A stretch of DNA of 64,000 nt from positions 2,026,501 through 2,090,500 of the forward strand of contig NZ_CP014674.1 in NCBI RefSeq assembly GCF_001787335.1. Direction: 5' to 3'. Below are positions 41,747 to 51,540 of this stretch, one piece after another. Within the stretch, counting starts at the first letter, position 1; every line of letters begins with the position of its first letter. The translations under genes and the position numbers were made by a program. This DNA is from Kozakia baliensis (GTDB lineage: Bacteria > Pseudomonadota > Alphaproteobacteria > Acetobacterales > Acetobacteraceae). The notes below the pieces were generated by a model that ran no database searches, had not been told where the DNA came from, and saw only the letters and a list, made by a program, of their open reading frames with translations.

Positions 41747-42698
41747 CACTGCCTCACCGCTTCTCGTGCGCCGGATTCCTCCGATCGGGCGCGCGTTAAT
41801 AGCGTTTTGGGGTGTCATCCTCCTTGGTTTTTGCACTTCTATCGCAAGGCTAGCGTGGTTAGGGCCGCCTGAGACGAAAACATTGCCAGCGGTTCCGGTC
41901 ATCGCATCGAAAAAAGCGACGCCCGTTCTTGCGGCAGAGACCAAACCTGCGTCCCGCGACGCAAAGCCTGCGCTTGCCCGCCCCGTCACGCGGGGGCCAC
42001 GCCTCGCCATCGTGCTGAATGGCTTCGGCTATTCGGCGGAGTTGGCCAAACAGGCTTTGGCGTCTTTGCCGCCGCAAGTCGGGTTTGCCGTTTCGCCTTA
42101 TGTTGCGAATCTGCCGGATTTCATGCAACGCGCCTATGCGGATGGGCATGAAATCTATTTGACCCTTCCCATGCAAGGCGCAGGCCCCGATCAGGGAGAT
42201 GCGGGGCCGCATGCTTTGGGATATGGTCATAATGCCAGCGCGGATATGCTCTCCCTGGAATGGAGCCTCTCGCGCGTGCCGAACGCCATCGGCGTTTTAG
42301 CGTCTGATCCAAGCGCCGACATCCAGATCGTACAATCTTCCCCGGCTTTCGTCTCCACGCCCGATTTTCGACCGATTGCCAATGCGTTGGCCAAGCGTGA
42401 GTTCTTGATATTGGCCGATCCGTCGGAAACGAAACGCCAGGTACGCGGCATGAATTTGACGGACGTGCTGGGCCTAGACGATTCCGCTTCCACGATTGAC
42501 GATGAACTTGCAGCCTTGAGCGAGCAGGCGCATGGCGATACGCCGGTGGTGGTCGTGAGCGATACGATCACTCCGGTTGGTTTGAGCCGGCTTGCCGCTT
42601 GGTTGCCGCATCTGGGCGAACAAGGCGTCGCTCTTGTCGCTCCCAGTGCGCTGGTCGATAATGGCGAACCTGCCACAACCGCGACGCCCTCAAGATGA
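41733..42698 (+). CDS. Divergent polysaccharide deacetylase family protein (YibQ)
   Basis: A 321-aa protein with one membrane segment (about residues 19-37) and a periplasmic divergent polysaccharide deacetylase domain (PF04748, YibQ type): PRLAIVLNGFGYSAELAKQA, GFAVSPYVANLPDFMQRA, HEIYLTLPMQG and GVLASDPSADIQIV. The fold is that of NodB deacetylases, but activity is unproven for this family. GTG at 41733 overlaps the ctpA end by 14 bases. The stop overlaps the rppH ATG by four. Confidence 0.9.
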   Translation: MSTTSTASPLLVRRIPPIGRALIAFWGVILLGFCTSIARLAWLGPPETKTLPAVPVIASKKATPVLAAETKPASRDAKPALARPVTRGPRLAIVLNGFGYSAELAKQALASLPPQVGFAVSPYVANLPDFMQRAYADGHEIYLTLPMQGAGPDQGDAGPHALGYGHNASADMLSLEWSLSRVPNAIGVLASDPSADIQIVQSSPAFVSTPDFRPIANALAKREFLILADPSETKRQVRGMNLTDVLGLDDSASTIDDELAALSEQAHGDTPVVVVSDTITPVGLSRLAAWLPHLGEQGVALVAPSALVDNGEPATTATPSR

Positions 42699-43177
42699 CC
42701 GACATCAAGAACCTTCCCTATCGTCCCAATGTCGGCGCTATGCTGTTCAACAGCCAGGGCCATATCTTCCTGGCGAAACGTGCTGATTTGGCCAGTGACA
42801 TCTGGCAGTGCCCACAAGGCGGGATCGATGAGGGCGAAACGCCCACGCAAGCTGTCCTCAGGGAATTGCAGGAAGAAATCGGCACGGATCATGCGGAAAT
42901 TCTAGGCGAATATCCCGAATGGTTATCTTACGATTTACCGGCGCATTTGATCGGTAAAAGTCTCGGCGGAAAATTCCGAGGGCAAACGCAACGTTGGTTC
43001 GCTTTGCGCTTCCTTGGACAGGACGATGAAATCCGGCTCGATCTTCATCAGCCTGCCGAGTTTTCCACATGGCGCTGGGTCGCGCCGGAGGAAGTATTGT
43101 CCTACAATTTAGGCTTCAAGCGCGATCTCTACACGCATCTCGTGCCTGCATTGTCGCGCTTGGCGCCACCCTTATAA
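42695..43177 (+). CDS. rppH: RNA pyrophosphohydrolase
   Basis: RppH, 160 aa, removes pyrophosphate from mRNA 5' ends, starting their decay. It begins YRPNVGAMLFNSQGHIFLAKR, as usual, followed by WQCPQGGIDEGE and the Nudix box GGIDEGETPTQAVLRELQEE. A C-terminal tryptophan-rich motif (FSTWRWVAPEEV) is typical. It is the last gene of the EnvC-like/ctpA/yibQ/rppH run; its ATG overlaps the yibQ stop, and its 3' end overlaps the convergent ABC exporter by six bases. Confidence 0.95.
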   Translation: MTDIKNLPYRPNVGAMLFNSQGHIFLAKRADLASDIWQCPQGGIDEGETPTQAVLRELQEEIGTDHAEILGEYPEWLSYDLPAHLIGKSLGGKFRGQTQRWFALRFLGQDDEIRLDLHQPAEFSTWRWVAPEEVLSYNLGFKRDLYTHLVPALSRLAPPL

Positions 43178-44965
43178 ATCCACCAGCTCCAAAGACTGGT
43201 TTTTTACCAACCGGGCGTAAAGCCCGCCTTTGCGTAGCAGTTCGGCATGCGTTCCGGCTTCGACCGCCTGCCCCTCGCTCATCACCACGATCATATCGGC
43301 GCTCTGCACTGTGGAGAGACGATGCGCCACGATGATGGTCGTGCGGCCCTGACGCAGTTCCGCCAACGTGCGCTGCACCTTAGCCTCGCTCTCCGAATCG
43401 AGTGCGCTCGTCGCTTCATCCAATAACAAAACGCGTGGATCGCGCAGCAAGGCGCGAGCAAGCGCCACGCGTTGACGTTGGCCTCCCGAAAGCCGCTGCC
43501 CTCCCGGCCCTACGAACGTATCCAGCCCGTTCGGCAACGTATCGGCAAAATCCACCGCCGCCGCCACCGCCGCCGCTTCGACCTCCGCGCGGCTCGCTCC
43601 GGGGCGACCGATGCGAATATTTTCCAGCAAGGATATATCGAACAGCGTCGTATCCTGACTCACATAAGCAATGGCGTCACGCAATCCGTTCAGCGTCACG
43701 TCCCGCAAATCCACGCCATCGAGCCGGATCGTTCCGCTAGTGACGTCATGCAAACGCGGAATCAACGACAACGCCGTGGACTTCCCCGCGCCCGAAGGGC
43801 CTACCAGCGCCACGGTAAAGCCCGGCTGCACGTCGAAGCTCAAATCCCGTAGGCCGATGCGCCCATCCGGATAGGTGAAGCCCGCCTTGTCGAAAACAAG
43901 ATGGCCGCCACCGGAAGGCAAATCGCGCGCCGAGGCACGCTGGCTGACGGCGGGCGGCTCATCGATCACCGTGAACACGCGCTCCAGTCCGCCCAAACCT
44001 TCCTGCAACGCGGCATTCAACGAACCCAGTGCGCGCAAAGGGCGCGCCGCGGCGAAAAGTGCGGCGATGAAGGCCGTAAAGCTTCCTAACGTCGCACCGC
44101 CCATGGCCGCGCGCCATCCGGCGAAGCCCAACACGGCGGCGATGGCGGTGCCGCCCAAAACCTCCAACACCGGATCGACCCGCGCGCGGCCACGGGAAAT
44201 TTTCCAAAAAGCGTTGTGAAGCAGATCGAGCGAATGATCGACGCGCTGCGCCTCGCTATTTTCCATGCGGTATATCCGCACCTGGCGGGCCAGGGCGAAG
44301 CTTTCATGCAAAAGCGCCGCGGTATTGCCGATCTGCTCTTGCATACCACCGGAAGCACGGCGCACGCGTTTGCCCAAATTTTGAATCGGCACCGCCGCCA
44401 CCGGGTAAAGCACCAAGGCGATCAGGCTCAATTCCCAATCGGTATAGACCATCGACGCTACAAGCCCGACCACCGTCACCACATCGCCCAACGCATTGAC
44501 GGCGCGGATCATCGCCTCGCGGATGGAAACGGCATCGGTCGTGAAGCGCGATGCCCATTGCGCCGGCGCTTCGGCTTCGATCCGCGCGATATCGGCCAAA
44601 AGCGCATGCTTGAACATGCGCGCCTGCAAACCACGAATAACCGCCAGCACCAGCCCCTGAACCGCCAGGGTCTGACCATATTGGGCAGCGGCTTTCGCAC
44701 TTGTGATGAGCACGACCAAGAGCGGCACCTGATACAAGATGCGCGGGTCGTGATCGGTGAACATATCGACGGCGCGCTTGATGACCAGCGGATAAACAGC
44801 CGTCAATCCGGCCATCAGAACGGTCAGAATAATGACCGACGCGATACGACCAGGATAGCGGCAGACCTCCTCATGCCAGATGCGATAGAGCATATGACGG
44901 CCCTGCGCGCCTTGAGGATCGATGCGTTTTTTCGGAACGGACTTCAGCGAAGCAGCGTCTTTCAT
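43172..44965 (-). CDS. MsbA-type ABC exporter (fused membrane and ATPase domains)
   Basis: A 597-aa half transporter working as a homodimer. Six membrane segments lie at about residues 40-320, followed by the ATPase domain: Walker A GPSGAGKS, Q-loop region YVSQDTTLFD, signature LSGGQRQRVALARALL, Walker B VLLLDEATSALD and H-loop VAHRLST. It resembles lipid A/lipid or drug exporters of the MsbA type. The substrate is not known. It is 10 bp downstream of the CCA-adding enzyme gene, in the same direction. Confidence 0.93.
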   Translation of the reverse strand: MKDAASLKSVPKKRIDPQGAQGRHMLYRIWHEEVCRYPGRIASVIILTVLMAGLTAVYPLVIKRAVDMFTDHDPRILYQVPLLVVLITSAKAAAQYGQTLAVQGLVLAVIRGLQARMFKHALLADIARIEAEAPAQWASRFTTDAVSIREAMIRAVNALGDVVTVVGLVASMVYTDWELSLIALVLYPVAAVPIQNLGKRVRRASGGMQEQIGNTAALLHESFALARQVRIYRMENSEAQRVDHSLDLLHNAFWKISRGRARVDPVLEVLGGTAIAAVLGFAGWRAAMGGATLGSFTAFIAALFAAARPLRALGSLNAALQEGLGGLERVFTVIDEPPAVSQRASARDLPSGGGHLVFDKAGFTYPDGRIGLRDLSFDVQPGFTVALVGPSGAGKSTALSLIPRLHDVTSGTIRLDGVDLRDVTLNGLRDAIAYVSQDTTLFDISLLENIRIGRPGASRAEVEAAAVAAAVDFADTLPNGLDTFVGPGGQRLSGGQRQRVALARALLRDPRVLLLDEATSALDSESEAKVQRTLAELRQGRTTIIVAHRLSTVQSADMIVVMSEGQAVEAGTHAELLRKGGLYARLVKNQSLELVDL

Positions 44966-44974
44966 GCGAGCCGT

Positions 44975-46174
44975 TTAACGCTCCGCATCGTTTGGGGAAA
45001 GCCCAAGCGCCTGTTTAAGCCGCGCCAAGCAAGCGTTACGGTCCGGTCGGCAGCCTTCGGCCCGCCACCAACCCTGAACCTGTTTGAGCGCCGCGCCGAT
45101 TTGCGGCCCCGGCGGCGCGCCACATTGCAGCGCATCGCGCCCAGCAAGAGGAAACACAGGACGAGGCAGTTTCTCCAGCCGATTTCGCAATGCGTTCCAG
45201 GATGGATCGGGCGCTCCGAGCTTGTCCGCTTGGCGCAGCCATGTGCGGTCCAGCAGGCTTTCGAGCGGCAGATCGGCACGTGCGCGACGCAGATCATCGT
45301 CCGGGGCGGCGGGCAATAATTCCGGCATCGGAATACGCATGGACGCCAAACGCTCGGCTTGTTTGTTAGAAAGCCGCAGCCGCTGCGCCAGATTTTCTTC
45401 ATCCGAAAGCGCACCAAGACGAAGAAGCGCATCGTGGGGTGCTTGGCAGGCGAGAAGCCGAGCCAGGCGGTGTTCATGCGCTTGAGGCAGGAGACGCGAG
45501 AGAATATCGGCCTCGCGCATATGCGCCAAATTTTGCAAAAGGCGTGGACCGATCAAAATACGAAGCAATTCGCTTGCGACACGCTCGGCGGAAAGGGTTT
45601 CCACTAAGGCGGCCTTACTGCGGATTGCGGTCATCGCCTCAAGATCAGGCGTTTCGGTGCCAAAACGCGCATCGAAACGAAAGAAGCGCAGAATACGCAG
45701 AGCATCTTCCGTAATACGGCGCGCTGGATCCCCCACGAAGCGAACGCGATGAGCGTGCAGATCTTCCTGCCCGCCGAAAAAATCGTGGATTTGGCCTTGG
45801 CTGTCGCAAGACATGGCGTTGATGGTAAAATCGCGCCGGGAGGCGTCCTCGCGCCAATCCTGCGTCCAGGAGACGACGGCGCGGCGGCCATCGGTGCGAT
45901 CGTCTCGCCGCAAGGTCGTCACCTCATAGGGGCGACGGTCGATCACGGCAGTGAGCGTGCCGTGGGACAACCCGGTGGGGACCACCTTGATATCGGCGTC
46001 CTGAAGGATTTTCTGCACGATCTCAGGCGGTTCGGGCGTGGCGAGATCGAGATCGTTGACCGCGACCCCACGCAGGAGATCGCGGACGGAGCCGCCAACC
46101 AAGCGGGCTTGGGGAAGAAGATGCCAAAGCCGATCCAAACCGGTGCGATCCGGCAGCGCGTCGAGAATCGTCAC
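44975..46174 (-). CDS. cca: CCA tRNA nucleotidyltransferase
   Basis: Class II nucleotidyltransferase, 399 aa, that adds or repairs the CCA end of tRNAs. Nucleotidyltransferase motif GGSVRDLLRG (27-36) with the metal-binding D-x-D in NDLDLATP (41-43), then RRDFTINAMSC and DALRILRFFRFDARFG. The last 130 residues form the tRNA-binding helical tail. No HD domain is attached. A poly(A) polymerase role cannot be fully excluded from sequence but the length and tail favour Cca. It follows the DUF1285 gene, as in many alphaproteobacteria. Confidence 0.93.
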   Translation of the reverse strand: MTILDALPDRTGLDRLWHLLPQARLVGGSVRDLLRGVAVNDLDLATPEPPEIVQKILQDADIKVVPTGLSHGTLTAVIDRRPYEVTTLRRDDRTDGRRAVVSWTQDWREDASRRDFTINAMSCDSQGQIHDFFGGQEDLHAHRVRFVGDPARRITEDALRILRFFRFDARFGTETPDLEAMTAIRSKAALVETLSAERVASELLRILIGPRLLQNLAHMREADILSRLLPQAHEHRLARLLACQAPHDALLRLGALSDEENLAQRLRLSNKQAERLASMRIPMPELLPAAPDDDLRRARADLPLESLLDRTWLRQADKLGAPDPSWNALRNRLEKLPRPVFPLAGRDALQCGAPPGPQIGAALKQVQGWWRAEGCRPDRNACLARLKQALGLSPNDAER

Positions 46175-46180
46175 AAAAAT

Positions 46181-46786
46181 TTAGTCTTTCGGCATTTGTC
46201 CAAGCGGGAAGAAGCAATCTTCGCTCCAAACCCCCATGCAGGGGCGGCAGCCGACATGGCCCGGCACGGCGAGGGCTGCAAGCTCATAATAGACCGGGCG
46301 CATTAGGCGGGCGAGGATCGGGTATGCGCCCTCTCCTTGGCGGATGCGCACATAAGGCACGGCACCGATATCGTCACAAGGTGGATGATCCCAATCCACT
46401 TCGAGCGGATGATCGGGACCGATACAGATGACTTCATCGACATTCGTGCGCAAACAAAGCGATTGATGACGACCGCAAACGCCGCGAAAATCGAGTTCTA
46501 CTGCCACAAATGGCGCATCTTCCACCTGGATCGAGCCGCATTCCGTGGGCGTTTCGAGCCAGAAGACACCTTCTGGATCACGCGTGAGCATGGAGGAAAA
46601 CAGGCATAACATCGGTTTTCGCTTGATCGGCGAACCGCGATAAAGCCAAGTACCGTCACGCTGTATCAAGAAAGGCAATGTTCGGTTGCGAGCAGGAGGG
46701 GGCCTATTTCCAAGCGGCCCCTGTGTGGGAGACGTCGAAGATGTCGCGCGGTGATCCAGCGCTTTCCGAGCGATACCGTCGTTCAA
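46181..46786 (-). CDS. DUF1285 protein
   Basis: A 201-aa soluble protein of the DUF1285 family, recognised by LPFLIQRDGTWLYRGSPIKR, CLFSSMLTRDPEGVFWLETP and VEDAPFVAVELDF. An extra C-terminal part has four closely placed cysteines (HVGCRPCMGVWSEDC), which could bind metal. The function is unknown. It sits 6 bp before cca and is divergent from the MoxR operon. Confidence 0.88.
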   Translation of the reverse strand: MNDGIARKALDHRATSSTSPTQGPLGNRPPPARNRTLPFLIQRDGTWLYRGSPIKRKPMLCLFSSMLTRDPEGVFWLETPTECGSIQVEDAPFVAVELDFRGVCGRHQSLCLRTNVDEVICIGPDHPLEVDWDHPPCDDIGAVPYVRIRQGEGAYPILARLMRPVYYELAALAVPGHVGCRPCMGVWSEDCFFPLGQMPKD

Positions 46787-46832
46787 TTTTCTCTCCGCAA
46801 CCGATGTAAAATTTCGTCATTCTTCAAGTTGG

Positions 46833-46869
46833 TGACAGTCGCGTCTTGATGAAACCCCTGGAACTGTCA
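46833..46869 (+). promoter_or_regulatory. Inverted repeat upstream of the MoxR gene
   Basis: TGACAGT (46833-46839) and ACTGTCA (46863-46869) are perfect inverted 7-bp repeats with a 23-bp spacer, ending 11 bp before the MoxR start. It could be a regulator site. Weak evidence alone. Confidence 0.25.
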
Positions 46870-46880
46870 GATTGAGAAGT

Positions 46881-47909
46881 ATGAGCCAAATCGATTTCGC
46901 AAGCCCTGCCCCCGAATCACAATCCGGCGCCGCCGAGGCCGACGTGGCCCAGGCTGATCGCCTGACCCAGCAGCTCGGCCAAATTCGCGCCGCGATCGGC
47001 CAAGTCGTGCTCGGCCAAGAGCGCGTAGTCGAGCAACTTCTCGTCACGGTGTTGTCCGGCGGACACGCTTTATTGGTCGGCGCGCCCGGCCTCGGCAAGA
47101 CGTTGCTCGTCAATACGGCGGCGCGCGTTCTGGGCCTAGACGCCAAGCGCGTGCAGTTCACGCCCGATCTGATGCCGTCAGATATCACGGGCAGTGAAAT
47201 CCTCGATGAGGACGAAAACGGGCGGCGCGCATTCCGCTTCGTGCGGGGGCCGATCTTCACGCAGTTGTTGCTGGCCGATGAAATTAACCGCGCCAGCCCG
47301 CGCACTCAATCGGCATTGCTTCAGGCAATGCAGGAATATCAGGTGGCGCAGAGCGGCGTCGAATATCCGCTGCCACGCCCTTTTCATGTGCTGGCCACGC
47401 AAAACCCGATCGAGCAGGAAGGCACCTATCCATTGCCGGAAGCGCAGCTCGACCGCTTCATGCTGCGCATCCTGCTCGATTTCCCCGAGCGCGACGCCGA
47501 GCGCCGCATGTTGCTGGCCACGACGGGCGCTATGAAAGCCGTGGCGCCCGTCATTTTCACCGCTGGGCAGCTTCTGGAAGCGCAAAATCTTGTGCGCCGC
47601 CTACCTGTCGGGACAAAAGTTCTGGACGCCATCCTGGCTCTGGTTCGTGGCCTGCGCCCCGAAACGGCGGCAACACCGGAAGTGCGTGAGGCGCTCGCTT
47701 ACGGCCCCGGCCCGCGCGCCGCGCAAGCGTTGATGCTGGCCACCCGTGCCCGCGCCCTGATCGGCGGACGCCTCGCCCCCAGCCCGGATGACGTTCTGGC
47801 GCTGGCCGAACCTGTTCTGGCGCATCGCATGGCGCTCAATTTCGCCGCGCGCGCCAATGGCGCGACCCTGGATGGGTTGATTGCCAGCGTAGCCGGAACC
47901 ATCGCCTGA
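46881..47909 (+). CDS. MoxR family AAA+ ATPase
   Basis: A 342-aa AAA+ ATPase of the MoxR family, chaperone-like helpers that activate VWA-domain partners. Walker A GAPGLGKT lies at about residues 69-76, Walker B LLADEINRASPRTQSALLQA near 135, sensor 1 LATQNPIEQEGTYPLPEAQ. The lid domain ends the protein. ATG 46881 is preferred to an in-frame TTG at 46872. It heads a coupled operon with a DUF58 protein, a BatA/DUF4159 protein and a VWA-like membrane protein. Confidence 0.93.
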   Translation: MSQIDFASPAPESQSGAAEADVAQADRLTQQLGQIRAAIGQVVLGQERVVEQLLVTVLSGGHALLVGAPGLGKTLLVNTAARVLGLDAKRVQFTPDLMPSDITGSEILDEDENGRRAFRFVRGPIFTQLLLADEINRASPRTQSALLQAMQEYQVAQSGVEYPLPRPFHVLATQNPIEQEGTYPLPEAQLDRFMLRILLDFPERDAERRMLLATTGAMKAVAPVIFTAGQLLEAQNLVRRLPVGTKVLDAILALVRGLRPETAATPEVREALAYGPGPRAAQALMLATRARALIGGRLAPSPDDVLALAEPVLAHRMALNFAARANGATLDGLIASVAGTIA

Positions 47910-47911
47910 AC

Positions 47912-48829
47912 GTGGCAGGATTTTTCAACCGCTGGCGCGCCAAAACGACACCGCGCACCGCGCCGCATGTCCCGCCCGTCTCTCAGGCCGAAGGGCTGTT
48001 GCCGCCTTTGGTGGTGGAGGCCGAGCGCATTGCCCGTCAATTGATGATGGGGGTGCACCGCCAACGCCGAGCCGGCGCGGGCGAGGATTTCTGGCAATAT
48101 CGGCAGGCGATGCCGCATGAGCCGGCGCATCGGATCGATTGGCGGCAATCGGCGCGGGGTGATCAGCTTTGGGTGCGTCAGCGTGAAGCCGAGGGCACGC
48201 AGCAACTCGCCTTATGGTGCGATCCTTCCGCTTCGATGGATTGGCGCTCCAACGATAACCTACCAACCAAGCGCCAGCGCGCCATGCTCTGCACCCTGGC
48301 CCTGGCGGGGGCGACACTGCATGGCGGCGAACGGGTGGGGCTTCTGACTGGCCCGGAAGCGGGGCGGCACTTTGCAGGAGCGTACTCTCTCCCGCGCTTG
48401 GCGCAGGGTTTGGCCGCCAGCATGGCGGATACGCCGCCGCAATCGGATTTGCTACGCGCGCATGGGCAGTTGGTTATCGTTAGCGATTTTCTCTGGCCTT
48501 TGGAGCGACTCGAAGCCGTACTGCGCGACGTGGCAGCACGACCCGCCCGGGTGCAATTGCTCTGCGTTCTCGACCCGGCGGAGTGCGATTTGCCTTATCG
48601 CGGGCGCATTCGCTTCGAAAGCCTGGAGCAGGATGACGCGCTGACCTTGCCGACCGTCGAGGAACTCGCCCCGGCCTATCACGCCGCCATGACTTCGCAT
48701 CTGGACACACTGCGCACGATGGCGCGAGCGTATCGCGCGGAACTGACCCTACATATGACCGATCACGCGCCGCTCCCAGCTCTGTTGGCGCTTTACGCGC
48801 GACTTTCCGGCGGGAAGATGCCGTCATGA
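47912..48829 (+). CDS. DUF58 domain protein
   Basis: A 305-aa protein of the DUF58 family, the usual partner of MoxR ATPases. The key stretch EDFWQYRQAMPHEPAHRIDWRQSA corresponds to the family's D-x-R-x-Y-x-P-G-D-x-x-R-x-I-x-W motif, and it continues WVRQREAEGTQQLALWCDPS, a VWA-like strand with DPSASMDW. The start is GTG 47912, two bases after the MoxR stop. The stop overlaps the next ATG by four bases. Confidence 0.9.
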   Translation: MAGFFNRWRAKTTPRTAPHVPPVSQAEGLLPPLVVEAERIARQLMMGVHRQRRAGAGEDFWQYRQAMPHEPAHRIDWRQSARGDQLWVRQREAEGTQQLALWCDPSASMDWRSNDNLPTKRQRAMLCTLALAGATLHGGERVGLLTGPEAGRHFAGAYSLPRLAQGLAASMADTPPQSDLLRAHGQLVIVSDFLWPLERLEAVLRDVAARPARVQLLCVLDPAECDLPYRGRIRFESLEQDDALTLPTVEELAPAYHAAMTSHLDTLRTMARAYRAELTLHMTDHAPLPALLALYARLSGGKMPS

Positions 48830-51540
48830 TGTTGCTGACTCCTCTCGCGCTGATCGGATTACTGGCGCTTCCGGCAATCTGGTGGCTCATCAAGGCCACA
48901 CCGCCGCCGCCGCGCCAGCGCAGCTTCCCTTCCCTGATGCTGCTGCGCCGGTTGCAGCCGCGCCATCAGGACACGGCACGCTCGCCACTTTGGCTGCTGC
49001 TGTTGCGGCTGGCCGCGGTGGCGTTGCTAGTTTTAGGGTTGGCGCAACCGGTTTGGCTTTCACGCACCAGCGCCGGAGCCGTGGGGTTGGACGATCTTCT
49101 CTTAGTGCTCGACGATGGTTGGAGCGCCGTGCCGCATTGGCCGGAGCGCTTGCGCGCCGCCCGCGCCTTGGGCGACCGCACTTTGCAGAATGGCCATCGC
49201 GTCGTGCTGTTGCGCAGTGCACAAGGCGCGGACGGCGCGATTCCAGATGCTTTCAGCACCAGTGACGGCGCGCGTTTCGATAGCATGATCGAGACGCTTC
49301 ACCCCCAGCCTTGGCCGGTGGATCGGCGCGGCTTGATAGCGCATCTTCCTGCCATGAACGGGCATGTCGCCGTGCTTTCCGATGGGGTGGCCAGCGCGAA
49401 CGATCCGGCTCTGCGGGATGCATTGAGCAAAATCGGCCCTGTTTCCGATCTGCGCTGGCCGGGTTGCGATGTGGCGGCACTCGGCGCATCCGCCACGCCG
49501 GAGGGCGGCTTGCACGCACGGATAACGGCTCTGCCTTGCACGGAACGACATTTCCAAGTGCGCGCGCGTAACGAACAAGGCGGCACGCTCGGCGTCTATC
49601 CGATCGACTTGCCGAGCGGCCGATCTCAAGTAGAGGCGGCCGTTCCCCTCCCGCAAATTCTGCGCAACCGCACGGAACGTCTGACGCTCGATCTGGGCGA
49701 TGCGCCGGTGCCTGGGCCGGGTGCAATCCGCCTTTTGGATGAAGGCGATCGCCGCCGTCCGGTCGGGCTGCTTTCCGTCAATGGCGACGATACCCCGCTG
49801 GTTGGCGCAAGCTTCTTCCTGGCCCGCGCGCTCGGCCCGCTGGCGGAACTTCATCGCGGCAGCGCGGCACAGCTTGTCGCCTCCCCGCTTTCGGTGATGA
49901 TCGCGACCGACGGCACATTAACGAATGAGGGCGTGCGTCGCCGCGTGGCCGATTGGGTGCGCCATGGCGGCGAACTGATCCGCTTCGCCGGTCCGGCCCT
50001 GGCTCCGAACGGTGATGCGCCGCCGGACACCGCCATTTCCGATCCTCTGCTGCCGGTTCCGCTCATGGGTGGCGTACGGCAATTGGGTGGCCCGATGTCT
50101 TGGGGAACGCCACAGAAGCTGGCGTCCTTCCCCGACGATTCGCCGTTCGCAGGGTTAGATACGCCATCGGAAGTCACGGTTTCCCGTCAGGTTCTGGCCA
50201 AGCCTTCGCAAGATCTGAACGATCATGTCTGGGCGCGCCTAAAGGACGGCACGCCACTCGTCACCGCAGCGCCGCTTGGCCAGGGTGAAGTCGTGCTGTT
50301 TCACGTTACCAGTGCATCGGACTGGTCAAACCTACCGCTCTCCGGGCTATTCCCCGACATGCTGCAACGCCTGATCCAGCGTTCCGCCGGGTTACGCACT
50401 GGCGCGCCGCCAAGCGTGCTCGCGCCCGAGGCCACGCTGGATGCGGACGGGTTGCTCGGTCCGCCGCCCAGCGGCGCACGCCCCTTGGCTTCCGCCGATT
50501 TCCCTCACACATTGCCAAGCGCCATGCACCCGCCTGGGCTATATGGCCCACGCGCCCAGCGCCGCGCGCTCAATCTGGGCGATGCGCTCCCGGCCTTGAC
50601 GCCGGAGCCTTTGTTAGGCGCGGAACTCTCCCCCGATGGCGCGCGTCCGGAACGGCTACTCGCCCCGATCCTGCTGGCCGCTGCCTTGCTGCTTTTGCTG
50701 ATCGATCTGCTGTTCAGCCTGCGTTTGCGCGGTTTGCTGGGTCGTTTGGCGATGATCGCCCTGTTGATCCTGCCGCTTGGCGCGCACGCTCAAACCGACG
50801 AACCCACCGCTGCGCCCCCGCCGCCTCCTGGCGTGCCGGGCGCAGCGCTGGAGACGCGCCTGGCTTACGTGATCACCGGGCATGATGATGTCGATACGGC
50901 ATCCCGCGAGGGGCTACTGGGTTTGTCCCATTACGCATCTGACCGTTCTTCCGCGCAATTGGGCCAGCCAGACGGCGTGCGCCCAGGGCAGGACGATCTG
51001 GCGTTTTATCCCCTGCTTTACTGGCCGATCACGGAAGACGTGCAGCCCGATGCCAAGCGGACGGCGGCGCTCAACGCCTTCATCGCGCATGGGGGTATGA
51101 TTTTGTTCGACACGCAGGGTGCAGGTTCCGATCTCGATTCAGAAGGCGCTCGGGGCGCTCAGGAGGCATTGCGCCGCGCGACGGACGGGCTTTCAGTGCC
51201 GCCGCTTATGAAATTGGACGACCATCACGTGCTGGCCCACAGCTTTTATCTGCTTCACGATTTTCCTGGTCGCGTTCAGGGCCAGCCGGTTTGGGTAGCG
51301 CGCAGCGGCGATGACAGCAATGACGATGTCAGCCCCGTCATCATCGGCGCGGGCGATTGGGCACGCGCCTGGGCGACGGATTCACAAGGCAATAATCCTT
51401 ATGCCGTCATTCCCGGCGGAGACGAGCAGCGCATCCAGGCTTATCGCTTCGGCGTCAACGTCGTGCTGTATGCGCTGACGGGCAATTACAAGGCGGACCA
51501 GATGCGTGTTCCCGCCCTCCTGAAGCGGCTCGGTCAATGA
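48826..51540 (+). CDS. BatA N-terminal/DUF4159 domain membrane protein
   Basis: A 904-aa inner membrane protein. Residues 1-75 form the BatA (aerotolerance regulator) N-terminal domain with two membrane segments and PSLMLLRRLQ between them. A long periplasmic part follows, then a hydrophobic segment near 615-650, and a C-terminal DUF4159 domain (about 680-890: DDLAFYPLLYWPIT, AFIAHGGMILFDTQG). Such proteins are common in alphaproteobacterial MoxR operons; their function is unknown, probably envelope integrity. It overlaps both neighbours by four bases. Confidence 0.9.
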   Translation: MMLLTPLALIGLLALPAIWWLIKATPPPPRQRSFPSLMLLRRLQPRHQDTARSPLWLLLLRLAAVALLVLGLAQPVWLSRTSAGAVGLDDLLLVLDDGWSAVPHWPERLRAARALGDRTLQNGHRVVLLRSAQGADGAIPDAFSTSDGARFDSMIETLHPQPWPVDRRGLIAHLPAMNGHVAVLSDGVASANDPALRDALSKIGPVSDLRWPGCDVAALGASATPEGGLHARITALPCTERHFQVRARNEQGGTLGVYPIDLPSGRSQVEAAVPLPQILRNRTERLTLDLGDAPVPGPGAIRLLDEGDRRRPVGLLSVNGDDTPLVGASFFLARALGPLAELHRGSAAQLVASPLSVMIATDGTLTNEGVRRRVADWVRHGGELIRFAGPALAPNGDAPPDTAISDPLLPVPLMGGVRQLGGPMSWGTPQKLASFPDDSPFAGLDTPSEVTVSRQVLAKPSQDLNDHVWARLKDGTPLVTAAPLGQGEVVLFHVTSASDWSNLPLSGLFPDMLQRLIQRSAGLRTGAPPSVLAPEATLDADGLLGPPPSGARPLASADFPHTLPSAMHPPGLYGPRAQRRALNLGDALPALTPEPLLGAELSPDGARPERLLAPILLAAALLLLLIDLLFSLRLRGLLGRLAMIALLILPLGAHAQTDEPTAAPPPPPGVPGAALETRLAYVITGHDDVDTASREGLLGLSHYASDRSSAQLGQPDGVRPGQDDLAFYPLLYWPITEDVQPDAKRTAALNAFIAHGGMILFDTQGAGSDLDSEGARGAQEALRRATDGLSVPPLMKLDDHHVLAHSFYLLHDFPGRVQGQPVWVARSGDDSNDDVSPVIIGAGDWARAWATDSQGNNPYAVIPGGDEQRIQAYRFGVNVVLYALTGNYKADQMRVPALLKRLGQ

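Noticed and set aside
40418-42010. 530-codon minus-strand frame over ctpA and yibQ
   Set aside because: Covers two conserved genes on the other strand; Arg/His-rich with no family match.
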